Shown: positions 38,201 through 48,719, counted from the stretch's first letter. The stretch: 64,000 nt of DNA from Corallococcus macrosporus (GCF_017302985.1 NZ_JAFIMU010000007.1:992001-1056000); one strand, 5' to 3'. Program-made: numbers and translations. Notes: generated by a model from the letters alone, not told the origin.

Positions 38201-38650
38201 GACGCGTCGTTGAGGGATTTGCGCCAGGAGCTGGCCAGCCGGGACGCCCTGCGCCGCTCGCTGGCGGCCCGGGCCCTGGGCACGCTGCACGACCGCGACG
38301 CCATCGAGGGCCTCATCAACCTCACCGGCAGCGACGACGCGATGTGCGCGCAGGCCGCCGCGGAAGCGCTGCGCGAAGTCACCCGCGCCACGCTGGGTCT
38401 CCAGCCGCGCCAGTGGTCGGCGTGGTGGGCGGAGAACCGCAGCCGCCGTCGCGCGGACTGGCTGGTGGCCGCGCTGCGCCACCGCGAGCTGGACGTGCGG
38501 CTCGCCGCCATCGAAGAGCTCAGCCGGGCCCTGCACGACACGTTGGGCTACTACGCGGACGCGCCCGACGCGGAGCGCGAAGCAGCGGTGCGACGCTGGG
38601 AGTCCGCGGCGGTCGACCCCGCCAACGCCCGCCGGCTGGGCATGCTCTGA
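35228..38650 (+). CDS. GspE N-terminal-like / GAF-like / HEAT-repeat mosaic protein
   Basis: An 1140-residue protein. Residues about 1-145 match the N-terminal domain of type II secretion/type IV pilus ATPases (GspE-N/MshEN), with LGEVSGFRPVNL and FIPPKIAERLSVVPL, but no ATPase domain follows. A Pro/Gln/Gly/Ala linker (about 160-600) includes tandem QGASAPG repeats. A GAF-like domain is likely at about 630-790 (ALREATRDLDRLLDVALRFG, then VAILYGDCG), and HEAT-like helices at about 860-1130 (RSLAARALGTLHDRDAIEGL). It could be a regulator or scaffold of secretion or motility. The ATG at 35228 lacks a good ribosome site. Confidence 0.8.
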   Translation: MPSRLAQHLVSRALLTQEQAGELLRLHQAQGGHVDTVLLERGLTEVDVLAMLGEVSGFRPVNLVDFEPNLEVASFIPPKIAERLSVVPLSLDGNTLHVACAYPVPKKELDEVGFLLGKPLELWVAIELRVREWISIIYRQPLPPRFVQLADAVAQQAGALTPPPPPPPDDESSMSVDMVEQLARSVAQEPVPAEARPAASREPAPADIPPPAYVREPLRLNTSAGPVTTARAVQRPTPPPAPTDIPPPAYTREPLRLNMPGTPARATPPTQAPSGAAAPPTLYPPGERPLPQPPGVPVLLPVDGHAVPQGSGQGGRPAAPGAYAAPPQAGRPGTTVQGASATPGPVTQGFGGPGPTAQGTAGQGSRPAPNAQGISPTQGFGGPAPTATTVQGARPGTTATTQTAQGARPGTGAQGASAPGATAQGGTASTQGASVQGANASAQVAGRPGTPQGASAPGSFTSGTSQGASAAGSFTSGTSQGASAPGTFTSGPPQGASAPGTFPQGASAPGAFTSGNPAQGSFPQGASAPGGQSAQGGSAAANRPGAPAQPPGARPAVWPPAPEQQARAAQTGTPTPPPVPPSPRGEPSFIIFSNPASAPGANRLRAPEPAPVPGASSAPDAAVPEWTLPQARSALREATRDLDRLLDVALRFGRRTFDYVAAFAVVRGAAGGWDARGEGLDANALSLVSIPLDASSVFRTVAVTRGSYAGPLPPDALTRHYLELFGRQAPRTVFLYPVEVKGRLVAILYGDCGQKPMSQRRLSDYILFCQDLPAAFQELILFRKQRVSELRAPEEDITIDVVVPGFPAPVPPAPAPAVVAGLGWNPVFGRGGVANLGRAASLPPRVLSPEERPPPDFTPLLRRLTGPDASQRSSAIAELARSPEASARVLAQHFPGPTAWSRLPVVELPEADELGPIPAALSRLGRPAAVALAPLLDSNDADTRYLALLTAGNLPYAELVDGVLRGLFDMEPDISSAARVAAAALKHLPRLDASLRDLRQELASRDALRRSLAARALGTLHDRDAIEGLINLTGSDDAMCAQAAAEALREVTRATLGLQPRQWSAWWAENRSRRRADWLVAALRHRELDVRLAAIEELSRALHDTLGYYADAPDAEREAAVRRWESAAVDPANARRLGML
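36581..36820 (+). repeat. Degenerate tandem repeat encoding QGASAPG(S/T)F(T)SG units
   Basis: About six in-frame copies of a unit near 42 bases encode QGASAPGSFTSGTS and shortened variants, the fourth lacking several codons. It lies in the linker between the GspE-N-like and GAF-like domains. A flexible spacer that can lengthen or shorten is the simplest explanation. Confidence 0.8.
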
Positions 38651-38666
38651 GCCACGGAGGCGCGCG

Positions 38667-40195
38667 ATGACGGGCGCCATGTGGGTCAGCCTGCTGGCGT
38701 GCGCGGGGCAGCTTGCCCTGGCCGGCATCGCGCTCTCCCGCGTGGGGAAGAGTCCCCTCGCGCTGCCGCTGTCGCTGCTGTCCATCGCGCTGTCCTCCTG
38801 GAACTTCTCCGCCTTCGGGCTGGCACGTTCGGGGGACTCCGGCTGGCGGCTGATGGGCTTCGCAGCGGCACTGATGACGCTGCCTTGCGCGATGCACTTC
38901 ATCCTCGCGTTCGTGGGCCGCCGCCGCCGCTCCGCCTGGGCGATGTACGGCACCTATGCCGTGATGAGCGCGCTCGCGCTGACGATGCTCATCGCCGTGG
39001 GCGTGCCCGCGCTGGAGGCGCGCATCAACACCTTCGCCTTCGGGCTCGCCGTCGCCGTGGGCGTCATCCCCATCCTCACCACGGGCTTCGTGCTGCTCAC
39101 GCTCCACCTGCGCCGCACGGGCTCGCAGGATGAACGGGCACGCGCCGGACTCGTGGTGCTGGGGCTCACGCTGCTCGTCGCGCTGCTGCTCACGGACCTG
39201 GCCGCGGACATGGCCCTGCCCGTGCCGAAGCTGGGCAACGTGGGCACGCTGCTGGGCCTGCCCGTGATGGCCACCGCCTCCCTGCGCTTCCAGCTCTTCG
39301 GCAAGGACGCTCGCGCCACGAGCGCGGCCGTGCACGCCGTCGTGCTCGCGCTGGTGGGCGTGCTCGCCTACCTCGCCCTCTTCCGCGCCTTCGCCGCCGA
39401 GTCCGGGGCGCTCGTCGTGGGCACCACCGCCATCACCTTCTCACTCCTCGCGGCGGCGCGGCGGGTCGTCACCGGCTTCGTCACCGAGCGTCAGCGCCTG
39501 GAACAACTGGCCACGCTGGGCCGCTTCTCCGCGCAGATGGCGCATGACCTGAAGAACCCCATCGCCGCGCTCAAGGGCGCAGCCCAGTACCTCAAGGAAG
39601 AGCACGCGCGCGGCCACTCCTGGGAAGCACACGGGGACTTCCTGGACCTGCTGCTGGAACAGGTGGAGCGCCTGGACCGCGTGGCGGGCACGTACCAGCG
39701 CCTCGCGCGCGTCGAACCGCTGCGCCGGCCGCTGGATTTGAACCGGCTGGTGGAGGGCGTGCTGTCGCTCCAGGCCTTCGCGAACCCGGGCGCCGTGGCG
39801 CTCCAGAAGGACCTTGCCCCCGGTCTGCCCGAGTGCGCGGGCGACGAGGACCTGCTCGCCAACGCACTGGAGAACCTGGTCCGCAACGCCTTCGAGGCCA
39901 TGCCCTCGGGCGGCACCCTCACCGTGCGCACGCGGCAGGACGGCGACGCGCTGGAGGTGGAGGTGGAGGACACCGGCAGCGGCATGGACGCGCGCACGCG
40001 CGAGCGGGCCTTCGACGACTTCTACACCACCAAGGCGACCGGCAGCGGCCTGGGCCTGGCCTTCGTCCGCCGCGTGGCGGAAGCCCATGGCGGCACCGCG
40101 TCCCTGACGAGCGGCGAGGGCCGTGGCACCATCCTCCGCCTGCGCCTGCCGGCGGCGTCCGTCCCAACCGCCCCGGCATCCGAGGGAGAAGCCGC

Positions 40196-40199
<4 letters not shown>
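38667..40199 (+). CDS. Sensor histidine kinase (NtrB/AtoS-like) with multi-TM input region
   Basis: A 510-residue kinase. Residues 1-270 have about seven hydrophobic helices. The HisKA box is FSAQMAHDLKNPIAALKGAAQ with the phospho-accepting His at 293. The HATPase_c domain follows: N box LENLVRNAFEAMPSGG, G1 VEDTGSGM, then GSGLGLAFVRRVAEAHGG. The stop codon overlaps the response regulator start (GTGA), so both are made together. GGAGG precedes the ATG by 5 bases. The signal sensed by the membrane region is unknown. Confidence 0.94.
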
Positions 40200-41581
<1,382 letters not shown>

Positions 41582-41721
41582 GGGTGGCGGGTGGCCAGCC
41601 CACTGGAGCCCGGGCCGTGTTTTCGCGGGGCGCTTCCGTGTACGAACCTGACTTCCAGGTTTATGCTGCTTCGCGCTCGTACTCCCTCGACGTGGCACCG
41701 CACCTCACCCGAGTCCCCCTC

Positions 41722-41739
41722 CCGGCCCGCAAGGGCCGG
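41722..41739 (+). promoter_or_regulatory. GNRA-capped hairpin in the leader of the FAD oxidoreductase gene
   Basis: CCGGCCC-GCAA-GGGCCGG (41722-41739) is a perfect 7-base stem with a GCAA tetraloop, 23 bases before the ATG. It precedes the GAAGGAG ribosome site and could affect translation or mRNA stability, or be incidental in this GC-rich DNA. Confidence 0.45.
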
Positions 41740-41762
41740 CTGACACGAAGGAGCAACGCCCC

Positions 41763-43100
41763 ATGACCCAGACCCTCGCCAGCCGCGTGAGCGGCCCCGT
41801 CTACACGCCCAGCGACGCGGGCTACGCCCCGGAGTGCGCCGGCTTCAACGTCCTGGTGCAGCACACGCCGCAGTACGTGGTGGCGGTGAAGTCCGCGCAG
41901 GACGTGGCGGAGACCGTCCGCTTCGCCCGGGAGAACAAGCTGCCCATCGCGGTGCAGGCCACGGGGCACGGGACGTACGCGTCCATCACCTCCGGCGTGC
42001 TCATCTCCACGAAGGCGCTCAACCAGGTGAGCATCGACGCGGCGGCGCGCACGGCCACCATCGGCGCGGGCGCGCGCTGGGAGCCGGTCATCGCGGAGGC
42101 CGCGAAGCACGGCCTGGCGCCCGTCGCCGGCTCGTCCACGAACGTGGGCGTGGTGGGCTACCTCCTGGGCGGCGGCCTGGGGCCGCTCGTGCGCAGCCAC
42201 GGCGTCAGCTCCGACTATGTCGTGGGCTACACGGTCGTCACCGCCGAGGGAGAGACGGTCCACGCGAGCGCCGAGCAGCATCCGGACCTGTTCTGGGCGC
42301 TGCGCGGCGGCAAGGGCGGCCTGGGCATCGTGACGGACGTGAAGCTCAAGCTCGTGGAGATGCGCTCGCTCTACGCGGGCAGCCTCTTCTTCGAGGAGCA
42401 GCACATCGAGGCCGTGCTGCGCGGCTGGGTGAAGTGGACGTCGGAGGCGGACGCGCGCGTGTCCACGAGCATCGCCGTGATGCGCTTCCCGCCGTTCGAC
42501 TTCATCCCGCCCCCGCTGCGTGGCCGCACGGTCATCAACCTGCGCTTCGCGTACCCGGGCTCCATCGAGGACGGCGCGAAGTTCGCGGCGCCCCTGCGCG
42601 CGCTGGCCCCCGTGTACCTGGACATGCTGGGCGAGCTGCCCGCGTCCCAGATGGCGCGCATCCACAATGATCCGGATCAGCCCAGCCCCGTGTGGACCAA
42701 CGGCATGATGCTGACCCACGTGGACCAGGACTTCGCCACCACGGTGCTGCGCCACGTGGGCACGGGCGTGCAGACGCCGTACTTCATGATGGAGATCCGC
42801 CACCTGGGCGGCGCCAGTTGGAAGGACGTGGCGGGCGGCTCGGCGGTGGGCGGCCGCGGCGGCAACTTCATCATCGGCCTGGTGGGCATGCACCCGCCGC
42901 TGTTCGACACGGTGCTCCCCGGCGCGACGCAGGGCCTGCGCGCGGAGCTGAAGCCGTGGCTGTCGCCGGAGATGACCATCAACTTCATGGGCAAGATCCA
43001 GTCTCCGGAGCACTTCGACAGCGCGTGGCCGGACGCCATCCGCGCGAAGCTCAAGGAAGTCCGCGGCAAGTACGACCCGAGCAAGCTCTTCGTGAAGTAA
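41763..43100 (+). CDS. FAD-binding oxidoreductase (berberine-bridge-like, PCMH type)
   Basis: A 445-residue oxidase with an N-terminal PCMH FAD-binding domain ([21 protein letters not shown], then [14 protein letters not shown]) and the FAD contact [20 protein letters not shown]. The C-terminal end [10 protein letters not shown] corresponds to the berberine-bridge (BBE) tail. Covalent FAD is likely through the His in GHG; the usual Cys of bicovalent members is not obvious. Substrate unknown. GAAGGAG sits upstream of the ATG. It ends 4 bases from the converging acyltransferase. Confidence 0.9.
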   Translation: MTQTLASRVSGPVYTPSDAGYAPECAGFNVLVQHTPQYVVAVKSAQDVAETVRFARENKLPIAVQATGHGTYASITSGVLISTKALNQVSIDAAARTATIGAGARWEPVIAEAAKHGLAPVAGSSTNVGVVGYLLGGGLGPLVRSHGVSSDYVVGYTVVTAEGETVHASAEQHPDLFWALRGGKGGLGIVTDVKLKLVEMRSLYAGSLFFEEQHIEAVLRGWVKWTSEADARVSTSIAVMRFPPFDFIPPPLRGRTVINLRFAYPGSIEDGAKFAAPLRALAPVYLDMLGELPASQMARIHNDPDQPSPVWTNGMMLTHVDQDFATTVLRHVGTGVQTPYFMMEIRHLGGASWKDVAGGSAVGGRGGNFIIGLVGMHPPLFDTVLPGATQGLRAELKPWLSPEMTINFMGKIQSPEHFDSAWPDAIRAKLKEVRGKYDPSKLFVK

Positions 43101-43104
43101 CGGC

Positions 43105-44559
43105 TCAGGGGGCCAGCGTCTCCAGCGCGGCCAGCTCGTCCTGGAACGCGGAGACGAGGGCCGCCGGGTCCGGGACGCGGGACGCATCCGCCGCCACGCC
43201 CACGGTCACCTGCCCCGCGTAGCTGAAGAGGCTGACCCCCAGGCCCACGTGGCCGGCCTGGGGGACCCAGAACGTGAGTCCCGCCAGCCGGCTGCCCGCG
43301 AGCGACACCGGCTGGCGCGGCCCGGGCACGTTGGTCGCGATGAGCGTGGCCTTGGCGCCAATCACGTCCACGGCGACGCGCTCCAGCGCCGCGGGCGTGT
43401 GGCCCAGCAGCTCCAGCATGCCGGACAGCAGCACGGCCTCCGGCGAGCGCTTGAGGTGCGTCATCCGCTTCGCCACCTCCCGCAGCCGGCGGCGGGGCTC
43501 CTCCAGGTGCACGGGGAGCCGCAGGAACACCACGCCGAAGCGGTTGCCCAGCTCACGGGGCACCGGCACGTCCAGGGGCCGCAGGTTCACCGGCACCAGC
43601 GCGTGCACGTCCTCCAGCGGGCCGCCCCGCTGGGCCAGGTAGCGCCGCAGCGCGCCCGTCACCGCCGTGAGCAGCACGTCGTTCACCGTGCAGCCCAGGG
43701 TGCGGCCCAGGGCCTTCACCCGCTCCAGCGCGATGGGCTCCGACCACGCGGCGCGCTTCTGGCGTCCCAGCGGTCCACGCAGCGGAGAGCGCGGATCCGG
43801 AGGCAGCGCGAGCAGCTTGCCCAGCGTCGCCGCGCCCTTCGCGCCCTCGCGCACGAGGTCGCCCGCGAGGATGGGCTCGCGCACCAGCTCCGCGCCCTTG
43901 CGCAGCGCCGAGCGTGCGCCCCGCGCAAGCCGCATCCAGCCAGGAGCGCTCGGCCGCCGCTCCGTCTCGAAGGGCGCCACCGCGTCGAAGGCTTCACTCC
44001 GGCCCCCCGCGTCCCGCCCCAGCGCGGAGGCTCGCGACGCATGAGCATCCGTCTCCGGCACCACGTCAGCGCCTGCGCCCGCCGCGCCGTCCACCGGCTC
44101 CGTGAGCGACAGCAGCACGCGCGCCAGCGCGATGCCGTCCGCGATGCAGTGGTGCAGCCGCGCGAGCAGCACGTCCCCACCGGGCGCGCCGCGCACCAGG
44201 TGGAAGTGCCACAGCGGACGCGAGCGCTCCAGCGGCACGCCCAGCCAGTCGCCCACCAGGGCCTCCAGCCCCGCGCGCCCCGCGGACTCCGGCACGCGCA
44301 GCGTGGACAGGTGCTCGTCCAGATTGAAGTCGCGCACGTCCTCCCAGTGCGGCGCGCCCAGCGGCCCGGGCCCGGCCACCACCCGCTGCCGGAAGCGCGG
44401 GTAGCGCTCCACCAGCCGCTCCCGCAGCACCGCGCGCAGCCGCTCCAGGTCCACGGCGCCGTCGAACCACAGCACCGCGGTGATCATCATCAGGTTCGCG
44501 GGCTCCTCCATCTGGAGCCATGCCGCGTCAATGCTCGCCATCCGCTCGCGGCTTGCCAT
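43105..44559 (-). CDS. Wax ester synthase/diacylglycerol acyltransferase-family protein
   Basis: A 484-residue WS/DGAT protein. The catalytic HHxxxDG motif is HHCIADG in RLHHCIADGIALARVLL, and the N terminus MASRERMASIDAAWLQMEEP is typical. These enzymes join acyl-CoA to fatty alcohols or diacylglycerol, making storage lipid; myxobacteria do make lipid bodies, but the substrate here is inferred. The ATG at 44557-44559 follows GAGAAGGA, and the upstream frame is not coding. It is tail-to-tail with the FAD oxidoreductase. Confidence 0.9.
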   Translation of the reverse strand: MASRERMASIDAAWLQMEEPANLMMITAVLWFDGAVDLERLRAVLRERLVERYPRFRQRVVAGPGPLGAPHWEDVRDFNLDEHLSTLRVPESAGRAGLEALVGDWLGVPLERSRPLWHFHLVRGAPGGDVLLARLHHCIADGIALARVLLSLTEPVDGAAGAGADVVPETDAHASRASALGRDAGGRSEAFDAVAPFETERRPSAPGWMRLARGARSALRKGAELVREPILAGDLVREGAKGAATLGKLLALPPDPRSPLRGPLGRQKRAAWSEPIALERVKALGRTLGCTVNDVLLTAVTGALRRYLAQRGGPLEDVHALVPVNLRPLDVPVPRELGNRFGVVFLRLPVHLEEPRRRLREVAKRMTHLKRSPEAVLLSGMLELLGHTPAALERVAVDVIGAKATLIATNVPGPRQPVSLAGSRLAGLTFWVPQAGHVGLGVSLFSYAGQVTVGVAADASRVPDPAALVSAFQDELAALETLAP

Positions 44560-44603
44560 GACGTCCTTCTCACCCGTGCGCCCGCGTGGGGGCAAGGTCC
44601 TCC

Positions 44604-45407
44604 TCAAGGCTTGGGTTGCGGCTCCGGCGCTTCCTGCTTCTCCCGTTCGAACTGGAACGTCTGCCGCGTGGCGCCCGGCACCGTGAGCACCAGCGAGTCC
44701 TTCTCCTCGATGACGTAGGTGAAGTCCCCGCCCTTGAACCTGCCCTTGGCCAGCGGCACCACGCGCTCCTTGCCGCACACCGGGCCCACGGCCTGCCCGT
44801 CCTGCGTGCGCAGCGCCAGGTGCTTCTTGTCCTTCACCTCCACCCGGCCCCATGCGCGCACGTCCAGCGTGCTGCCGCGCCCGAGCGTCGCGTCATCCAG
44901 CTTCGTCCTCAGCACGAAGCACCCGTTGGGCGTCAGCTGCAGCGCGCGCGCGTAGTCGGAGCGGGGCTGCACGTCCAGGCGCTCCTCCTTCCCCTGCTCC
45001 ACGTCCGGGATGCTCGCCGCGGACAGCACCCACGTGCCCACCAGCTCCTCGGGGACGGCGGTGCCCTTGGGGGCCTTGTCGCCCTCGCAGGGGTTCTCCG
45101 CCAGCTTCTCCGGGCTCTTGGGCGCGGGCTCGAAGGACTTCTGGCAGGTGAGCCCGCACGACTTCGCCGCGCACGCCGTGTCGTCCGGCGCGCAGGCCGC
45201 CTTGCTCGTGCAGGTCTTCAGCCGCTTGAGCGCGTCCTCACAGCCTTCGCGCAGACACTGGTCGACGCACTCCGCGTCGATGCACTCCGACACGCAGACC
45301 CAGTTGGTGCGGCCACACACGCCCGCCACGGTGCGCGGAGCCTGGGCCGCCGCGGGCAGCGCGGCACCGGAGACGAGGAGCAGGACAAGGAGCCGGAGCA
45401 GTCGCAT
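44604..45407 (-). CDS. Secreted Cys-rich protein with lipocalin-like C-terminal domain
   Basis: A 267-residue protein with a signal peptide (cleavage near AAAQA). A Cys-rich segment (about 30-90) has repeated C-x3-C / C-x4-C spacing (WVCVSECIDAECVDQCLREGCED). After it comes a beta-rich region starting GTWVLSAASIPDVEQG that looks like a lipocalin or NlpE-type small barrel. The tail is Glu/Pro-rich. No family was recognised. It lies 44 bases before the acyltransferase start on the same strand. Confidence 0.8.
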   Translation of the reverse strand: MRLLRLLVLLLVSGAALPAAAQAPRTVAGVCGRTNWVCVSECIDAECVDQCLREGCEDALKRLKTCTSKAACAPDDTACAAKSCGLTCQKSFEPAPKSPEKLAENPCEGDKAPKGTAVPEELVGTWVLSAASIPDVEQGKEERLDVQPRSDYARALQLTPNGCFVLRTKLDDATLGRGSTLDVRAWGRVEVKDKKHLALRTQDGQAVGPVCGKERVVPLAKGRFKGGDFTYVIEEKDSLVLTVPGATRQTFQFEREKQEAPEPQPKP

Positions 45408-45498
45408 GTGGAGTGCAAGCTAGGCAGTGCGCCCACCTGCGGCGACACCCGGCGGCAAGGCTGTCCACCGGGCATCACTCCGGGCTCCGGCACTGCCG

Positions 45499-46494
45499 TC
45501 AGGTGAACTGCCACCGCCAGGTGCGCGGGTCGGACGGATTGGGCAGCTCCAGCTCGAAGTCCAGCGTGTCGTAGCGGCTGAACTCGCGGGGCTCCACGCG
45601 CAGCAGCGTCATCGCCGTGGTGTTGCGCTCGCGCATGGGGGACACGTCGAAGGCCAGCTCCGCGTCGAAGGCGACCTTGTAGAACAGGCAGAAGCCGTCC
45701 ACCCGCCCGTCCTCCTCCACCGGCCGCCGGATGTGCACGCGCGAGGGCAGCCCGTCCGCGCGCATCGTCTCCAGGTCGAATGCGAACGCGGGCTCCGGCT
45801 CGCACAGCAGGTGGTCCACCTCGTAGGAGCGCACCAGCCGCGTGAAGTACGACGGGCTCATCGCCTCGCGCAGTGACTGGAGGCAGCGGAAGTCCACGTG
45901 GGGCAGCTGCTGCGTCCAGATGAACGGCACGCACGCCTCCTCGCGAAGCTGCACGGGCTCCACGAAGACCTCGAAGCGGTTGGGGAGGATGCGGCCGCCG
46001 GGCTTGAGCAGCCGCGCGCGCAAATCCAGCATCCGCGGCACGAGCCCCGCGTCGAGCACCGCATCCCCCAGCAGCTCGTGCAGCAGCACGTCCGCCTTCT
46101 CCGGCGGCTGGAAGTGCCAGGTGGGCTCGCGCACGAAGTCGATGCGGTCCAGGCCGTTGCGGCGGGCCACCCACTGCGTCGTGTCCAGGAGGCGCGAGTC
46201 ATCCACCGCGTACAGCTTGCGCGGCTGCTGGTGCGCGGCCAGGAAGGTGCGCAGGCCGGTGCCGGCCTTCACGTCCACCACCACCTGGTTGGGGCGCACG
46301 TAGCGCTCCACCGCGCGGCGCCACACATCCACGCGCTGCGGATCCGCCAGCACCGAGTCCTGCGGCGCGGGACTGGACAGGGACAGGCTGTTGGGCGCGT
46401 GCCTCCGGTGAAGGTGGGACACGAGCGGCAGGTGGCTGAGACGCGAGCGCAGGTCCATCAACGCCTGACGCGGCAGGTCGAGCAGATTCGGCAT
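45499..46494 (-). CDS. Class I methyltransferase with protein arginine methyltransferase-like features
   Basis: A 331-residue SAM-dependent methyltransferase. The SAM loop is VVVDVKAGTGLRTFLAA, and the acidic residue follows in LYAVDDSRLL. The sequence KADVLLHELLGDAVLD resembles the double-E region of PRMTs, followed by LLKPGGRILPNRFEVFVEP, which is typical of the PRMT transition to the barrel. The C-terminal part is beta-rich. Bacterial PRMT-like enzymes are rare and their substrates are unknown. The ATG at 46492-46494 is preceded by GGGGGGAAG; residues upstream to 46545 are not counted. Confidence 0.75.
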   Translation of the reverse strand: MPNLLDLPRQALMDLRSRLSHLPLVSHLHRRHAPNSLSLSSPAPQDSVLADPQRVDVWRRAVERYVRPNQVVVDVKAGTGLRTFLAAHQQPRKLYAVDDSRLLDTTQWVARRNGLDRIDFVREPTWHFQPPEKADVLLHELLGDAVLDAGLVPRMLDLRARLLKPGGRILPNRFEVFVEPVQLREEACVPFIWTQQLPHVDFRCLQSLREAMSPSYFTRLVRSYEVDHLLCEPEPAFAFDLETMRADGLPSRVHIRRPVEEDGRVDGFCLFYKVAFDAELAFDVSPMRERNTTAMTLLRVEPREFSRYDTLDFELELPNPSDPRTWRWQFT

Positions 46495-46864
46495 GGCTTC
46501 CCCCCGGAAGGCCGTGACGGTCCCGACAAGGACGCGGCCGACCACCCCGCCCCCCGGAACCAGGACTCCGAACGATGCAGGAAATCCAGGCTCTTCCCCA
46601 ATCCGTCCCGGGGGTTACGCACTGTCCCCAGGAAAACATCCGCCCCCGCCCCCTGTCCCGAGCCAACCGGGCCGCCTCCCGACAATTCACTCAAAGCCGA
46701 CCTGACGGAGGTGTCCGCCCATGACAGTTCAAACATCCCTCCGGGCCTTCAAGAAACCGGGACCAAGGCGTTTTTCCAGCAAAGCCTTCAACCCGCGCGT
46801 GGGGCGGGGTCCTGACGCAGGTCGTGCTCGTGGACGGACGCGAGGCTTGGAAGAGGGGGCACTG
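46495..46864. other. Divergent intergenic region, 370 bases, no confident gene
   Basis: Between the methyltransferase start and the next gene's chosen start. A frame beginning at 46721 has a good GGAGG site 9 bases before ATG and is continuous with the downstream gene, but its codons to 46864 lack third-position G/C bias, so I regard it as leader or weakly coding. No RNA gene or clear promoter was recognised. Confidence 0.4.
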
Positions 46865-47251
46865 ATGATGCGCGCAATGGAGTCGCGGACACAGGGCGGG
46901 CCCGAATGGGTGAACACCGAGGGAGCGCGCTGGGAGGCCCAGCCGTGGCGGCGCCAGTTGCAGGACACGCGCTCGCGCGAGCACCGGGTGGCGAGGTCCG
47001 CGCTGGTGGCGGCGCTGCTGGCGGAGGGCTGCGCGGTGGAGGCGGACGTGGCGCGGTTCGCGGGGACGCTGGAGGACCGGGCGTCGCTCAGCATCGGGCA
47101 GGTGCTGCGCTTCGTGGACAGCGTGCGGGTGCGCATGGCGCTGGCCTGCACGGACGACGAGGTGCTGCAACTGACCTACCTGCGCCGCAACGCGGAGGAG
47201 CTGGCGGAGCGGATGATTGACTGGGCCAACACGGGCCGGCTGCCGGCGTAG
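46865..47251 (+). CDS. Small hypothetical helical protein
   Basis: A 128-residue product starting MMRAMESR, or up to 176 residues if the ATG at 46721 is used. The second half is entirely helical, with Leu/Ala/Arg heptads (SALVAALLAEGCAVEADVARF, then LSIGQVLRFVDSVRVRMALA). No family was recognised. The coding bias begins near 46870 and strengthens downstream. A GAGGGGG segment precedes the chosen start. Confidence 0.55.
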   Translation: MMRAMESRTQGGPEWVNTEGARWEAQPWRRQLQDTRSREHRVARSALVAALLAEGCAVEADVARFAGTLEDRASLSIGQVLRFVDSVRVRMALACTDDEVLQLTYLRRNAEELAERMIDWANTGRLPA

Positions 47252-47297
47252 GGCGGCCTGACGGACGTTGGTGGTGGGCGTCCCGGGTGGGAGTGCC

Positions 47298-47303
47298 TTG
47301 ACA
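47298..47303 (+). promoter_or_regulatory. Possible -35 element
   Basis: TTGACA at 47298-47303 lies 29 bases before the ATG at 47333. Seventeen bases on is TCAGGT, a poor -10. It is reported only because TTGACA is rare in this GC-rich intergenic DNA. Confidence 0.25.
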
Positions 47304-47332
47304 GGGGCGGTGGAGCGCTTTCAGGTGGGGGC

Positions 47333-48712
47333 ATGCTCGCCCTTGCTCTTGCCGCCACGCTGGCGGCCGCACCCGCGCCTCGCGTCGCCGCCTCGACGGT
47401 GACGGTCCTCCACATCCCCCAGCTCGACCAGGTGCAGGGGCTGAACGCGTTCCTGACGCGGGCGGGGGCGTACTCGCAGATGCTGAGTCCGGCGTCGTGG
47501 AGCGGGGAGCTGCACCCGCTGCTGCCGCTGGACCTGTCGAAGCCGGAGGCCATGGAGGCGCTGGGCGTCGACGCGGCGGGGCCGCTGACCGTGTCCATGC
47601 GGCAGGACGGTCGCATCGCGTGCACGCGGGTGAAGGACGCGAAGGTGTTCCAGGAAGCGACCGCGAACGTGCTCGCGCGCAACGGCGACGTGAAGGCGGG
47701 CACGGTGAAGGGCGTGACGACGCTGCGCGCGCCTGGCGCCGTGGGAGGCTTCGGGGGCTACGTCCTCAAGGGCCAGGAGGCCTGCGCCTTCCTGAGCACG
47801 GACTCCGACGACGCGCTCCGCAAGGAGGCCGCGAAGCTGGTGGCGCAGAAGGCCCCGGCGGCGGACGCGCGGATGGCCACGCTGCCGGGCGTACTGTTCG
47901 TGTCCACGAAGGACGGCGTGGTGGCGCTGGACGGCACGGCCACGGGGCTGAAGGTGGAGGGCACGGCGACGAAGCTGCCCCTGCCGCCCTTCCAGGCAAA
48001 GGGAATCAGCCCCTACGGGGCGATGGCGCCCTCGGGCCTGCTCTTCGCGCGCGCGCAGGTGGCGCCGACGGGCGTGGCGCAGGCGGTGGAGTCCGTGGCC
48101 AGCGCGGTGCGGTCGGTGTGTCCCGCGTGCCCTGCGGCGGACGTGAAGGCGGTGACGGACGCGCTGGCGAAGCAGATGACGGGGCAGGTGTTGTTCGGGG
48201 TGGACTCGGTGGCGGTGAAGGGTTCGCTGCGCAAGCCGGAGGTGCGCTTCTTCGCGGCGAAGCAGGCGCTGGCGGCGGAGGTGACGGACGCGGCGGCGGT
48301 GAAGGCGGCGCTGGCTCCGCTGGCGAAGTTCCCCGGCGCGAAGGCGCTGGACGACGGCTACGCGATGGAGGCGAAGGGCGGCAGCGTCTACGTGCGGCTC
48401 AAGGGCAAGCAACTCGTCTTCGGCAACGACTCCACGGTGACGCAGGCGATGCTCGCGTCCCTGCCGGAGAAGGGCGGGCCGCTGAAGCGCGCGGTGGAGT
48501 TCACGTTGGATCCCAAGAAGGTGGCGCGGGGCCTGTCCCAGGTGTCGCTGATGGACGTGATGGGAGACCAGCAACTGGCCGCGTTCTTCGGAGCGAGCAC
48601 GGAGCTGGGCCCCCTGCTCGCGAAGAGCGACAGCATCACCGGCTGGCTGGACAGCGCCCCCAACGGCGCGCACCGCTTCCAGATGAACTGGTCCCTGCCG
48701 GAGAAGAACTGA
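47333..48712 (+). CDS. Exported protein of unknown function
   Basis: A 459-residue protein with a short signal peptide (MLALALAATLAAAPAP). It is rich in Ala/Lys/Val with repeated beta-strand/helix units (GPLTVSMRQDGRIACTRVKD; KGSLRKPEVRFFAAKQAL). The fold looks like those of DUF3352-type myxobacterial exported proteins, but this is a resemblance only. It has the strong G/C third-position bias of the host, in sharp contrast to the gene beginning 7 bases later. Confidence 0.75.
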   Translation: MLALALAATLAAAPAPRVAASTVTVLHIPQLDQVQGLNAFLTRAGAYSQMLSPASWSGELHPLLPLDLSKPEAMEALGVDAAGPLTVSMRQDGRIACTRVKDAKVFQEATANVLARNGDVKAGTVKGVTTLRAPGAVGGFGGYVLKGQEACAFLSTDSDDALRKEAAKLVAQKAPAADARMATLPGVLFVSTKDGVVALDGTATGLKVEGTATKLPLPPFQAKGISPYGAMAPSGLLFARAQVAPTGVAQAVESVASAVRSVCPACPAADVKAVTDALAKQMTGQVLFGVDSVAVKGSLRKPEVRFFAAKQALAAEVTDAAAVKAALAPLAKFPGAKALDDGYAMEAKGGSVYVRLKGKQLVFGNDSTVTQAMLASLPEKGGPLKRAVEFTLDPKKVARGLSQVSLMDVMGDQQLAAFFGASTELGPLLAKSDSITGWLDSAPNGAHRFQMNWSLPEKN

Positions 48713-48719
48713 GCCACCA

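Noticed and set aside
46721..46864. N-terminal extension of the small helical protein from a good ribosome site
   Set aside because: The codons show no host third-position bias, so coding starts more likely near 46865; kept as an alternative only.
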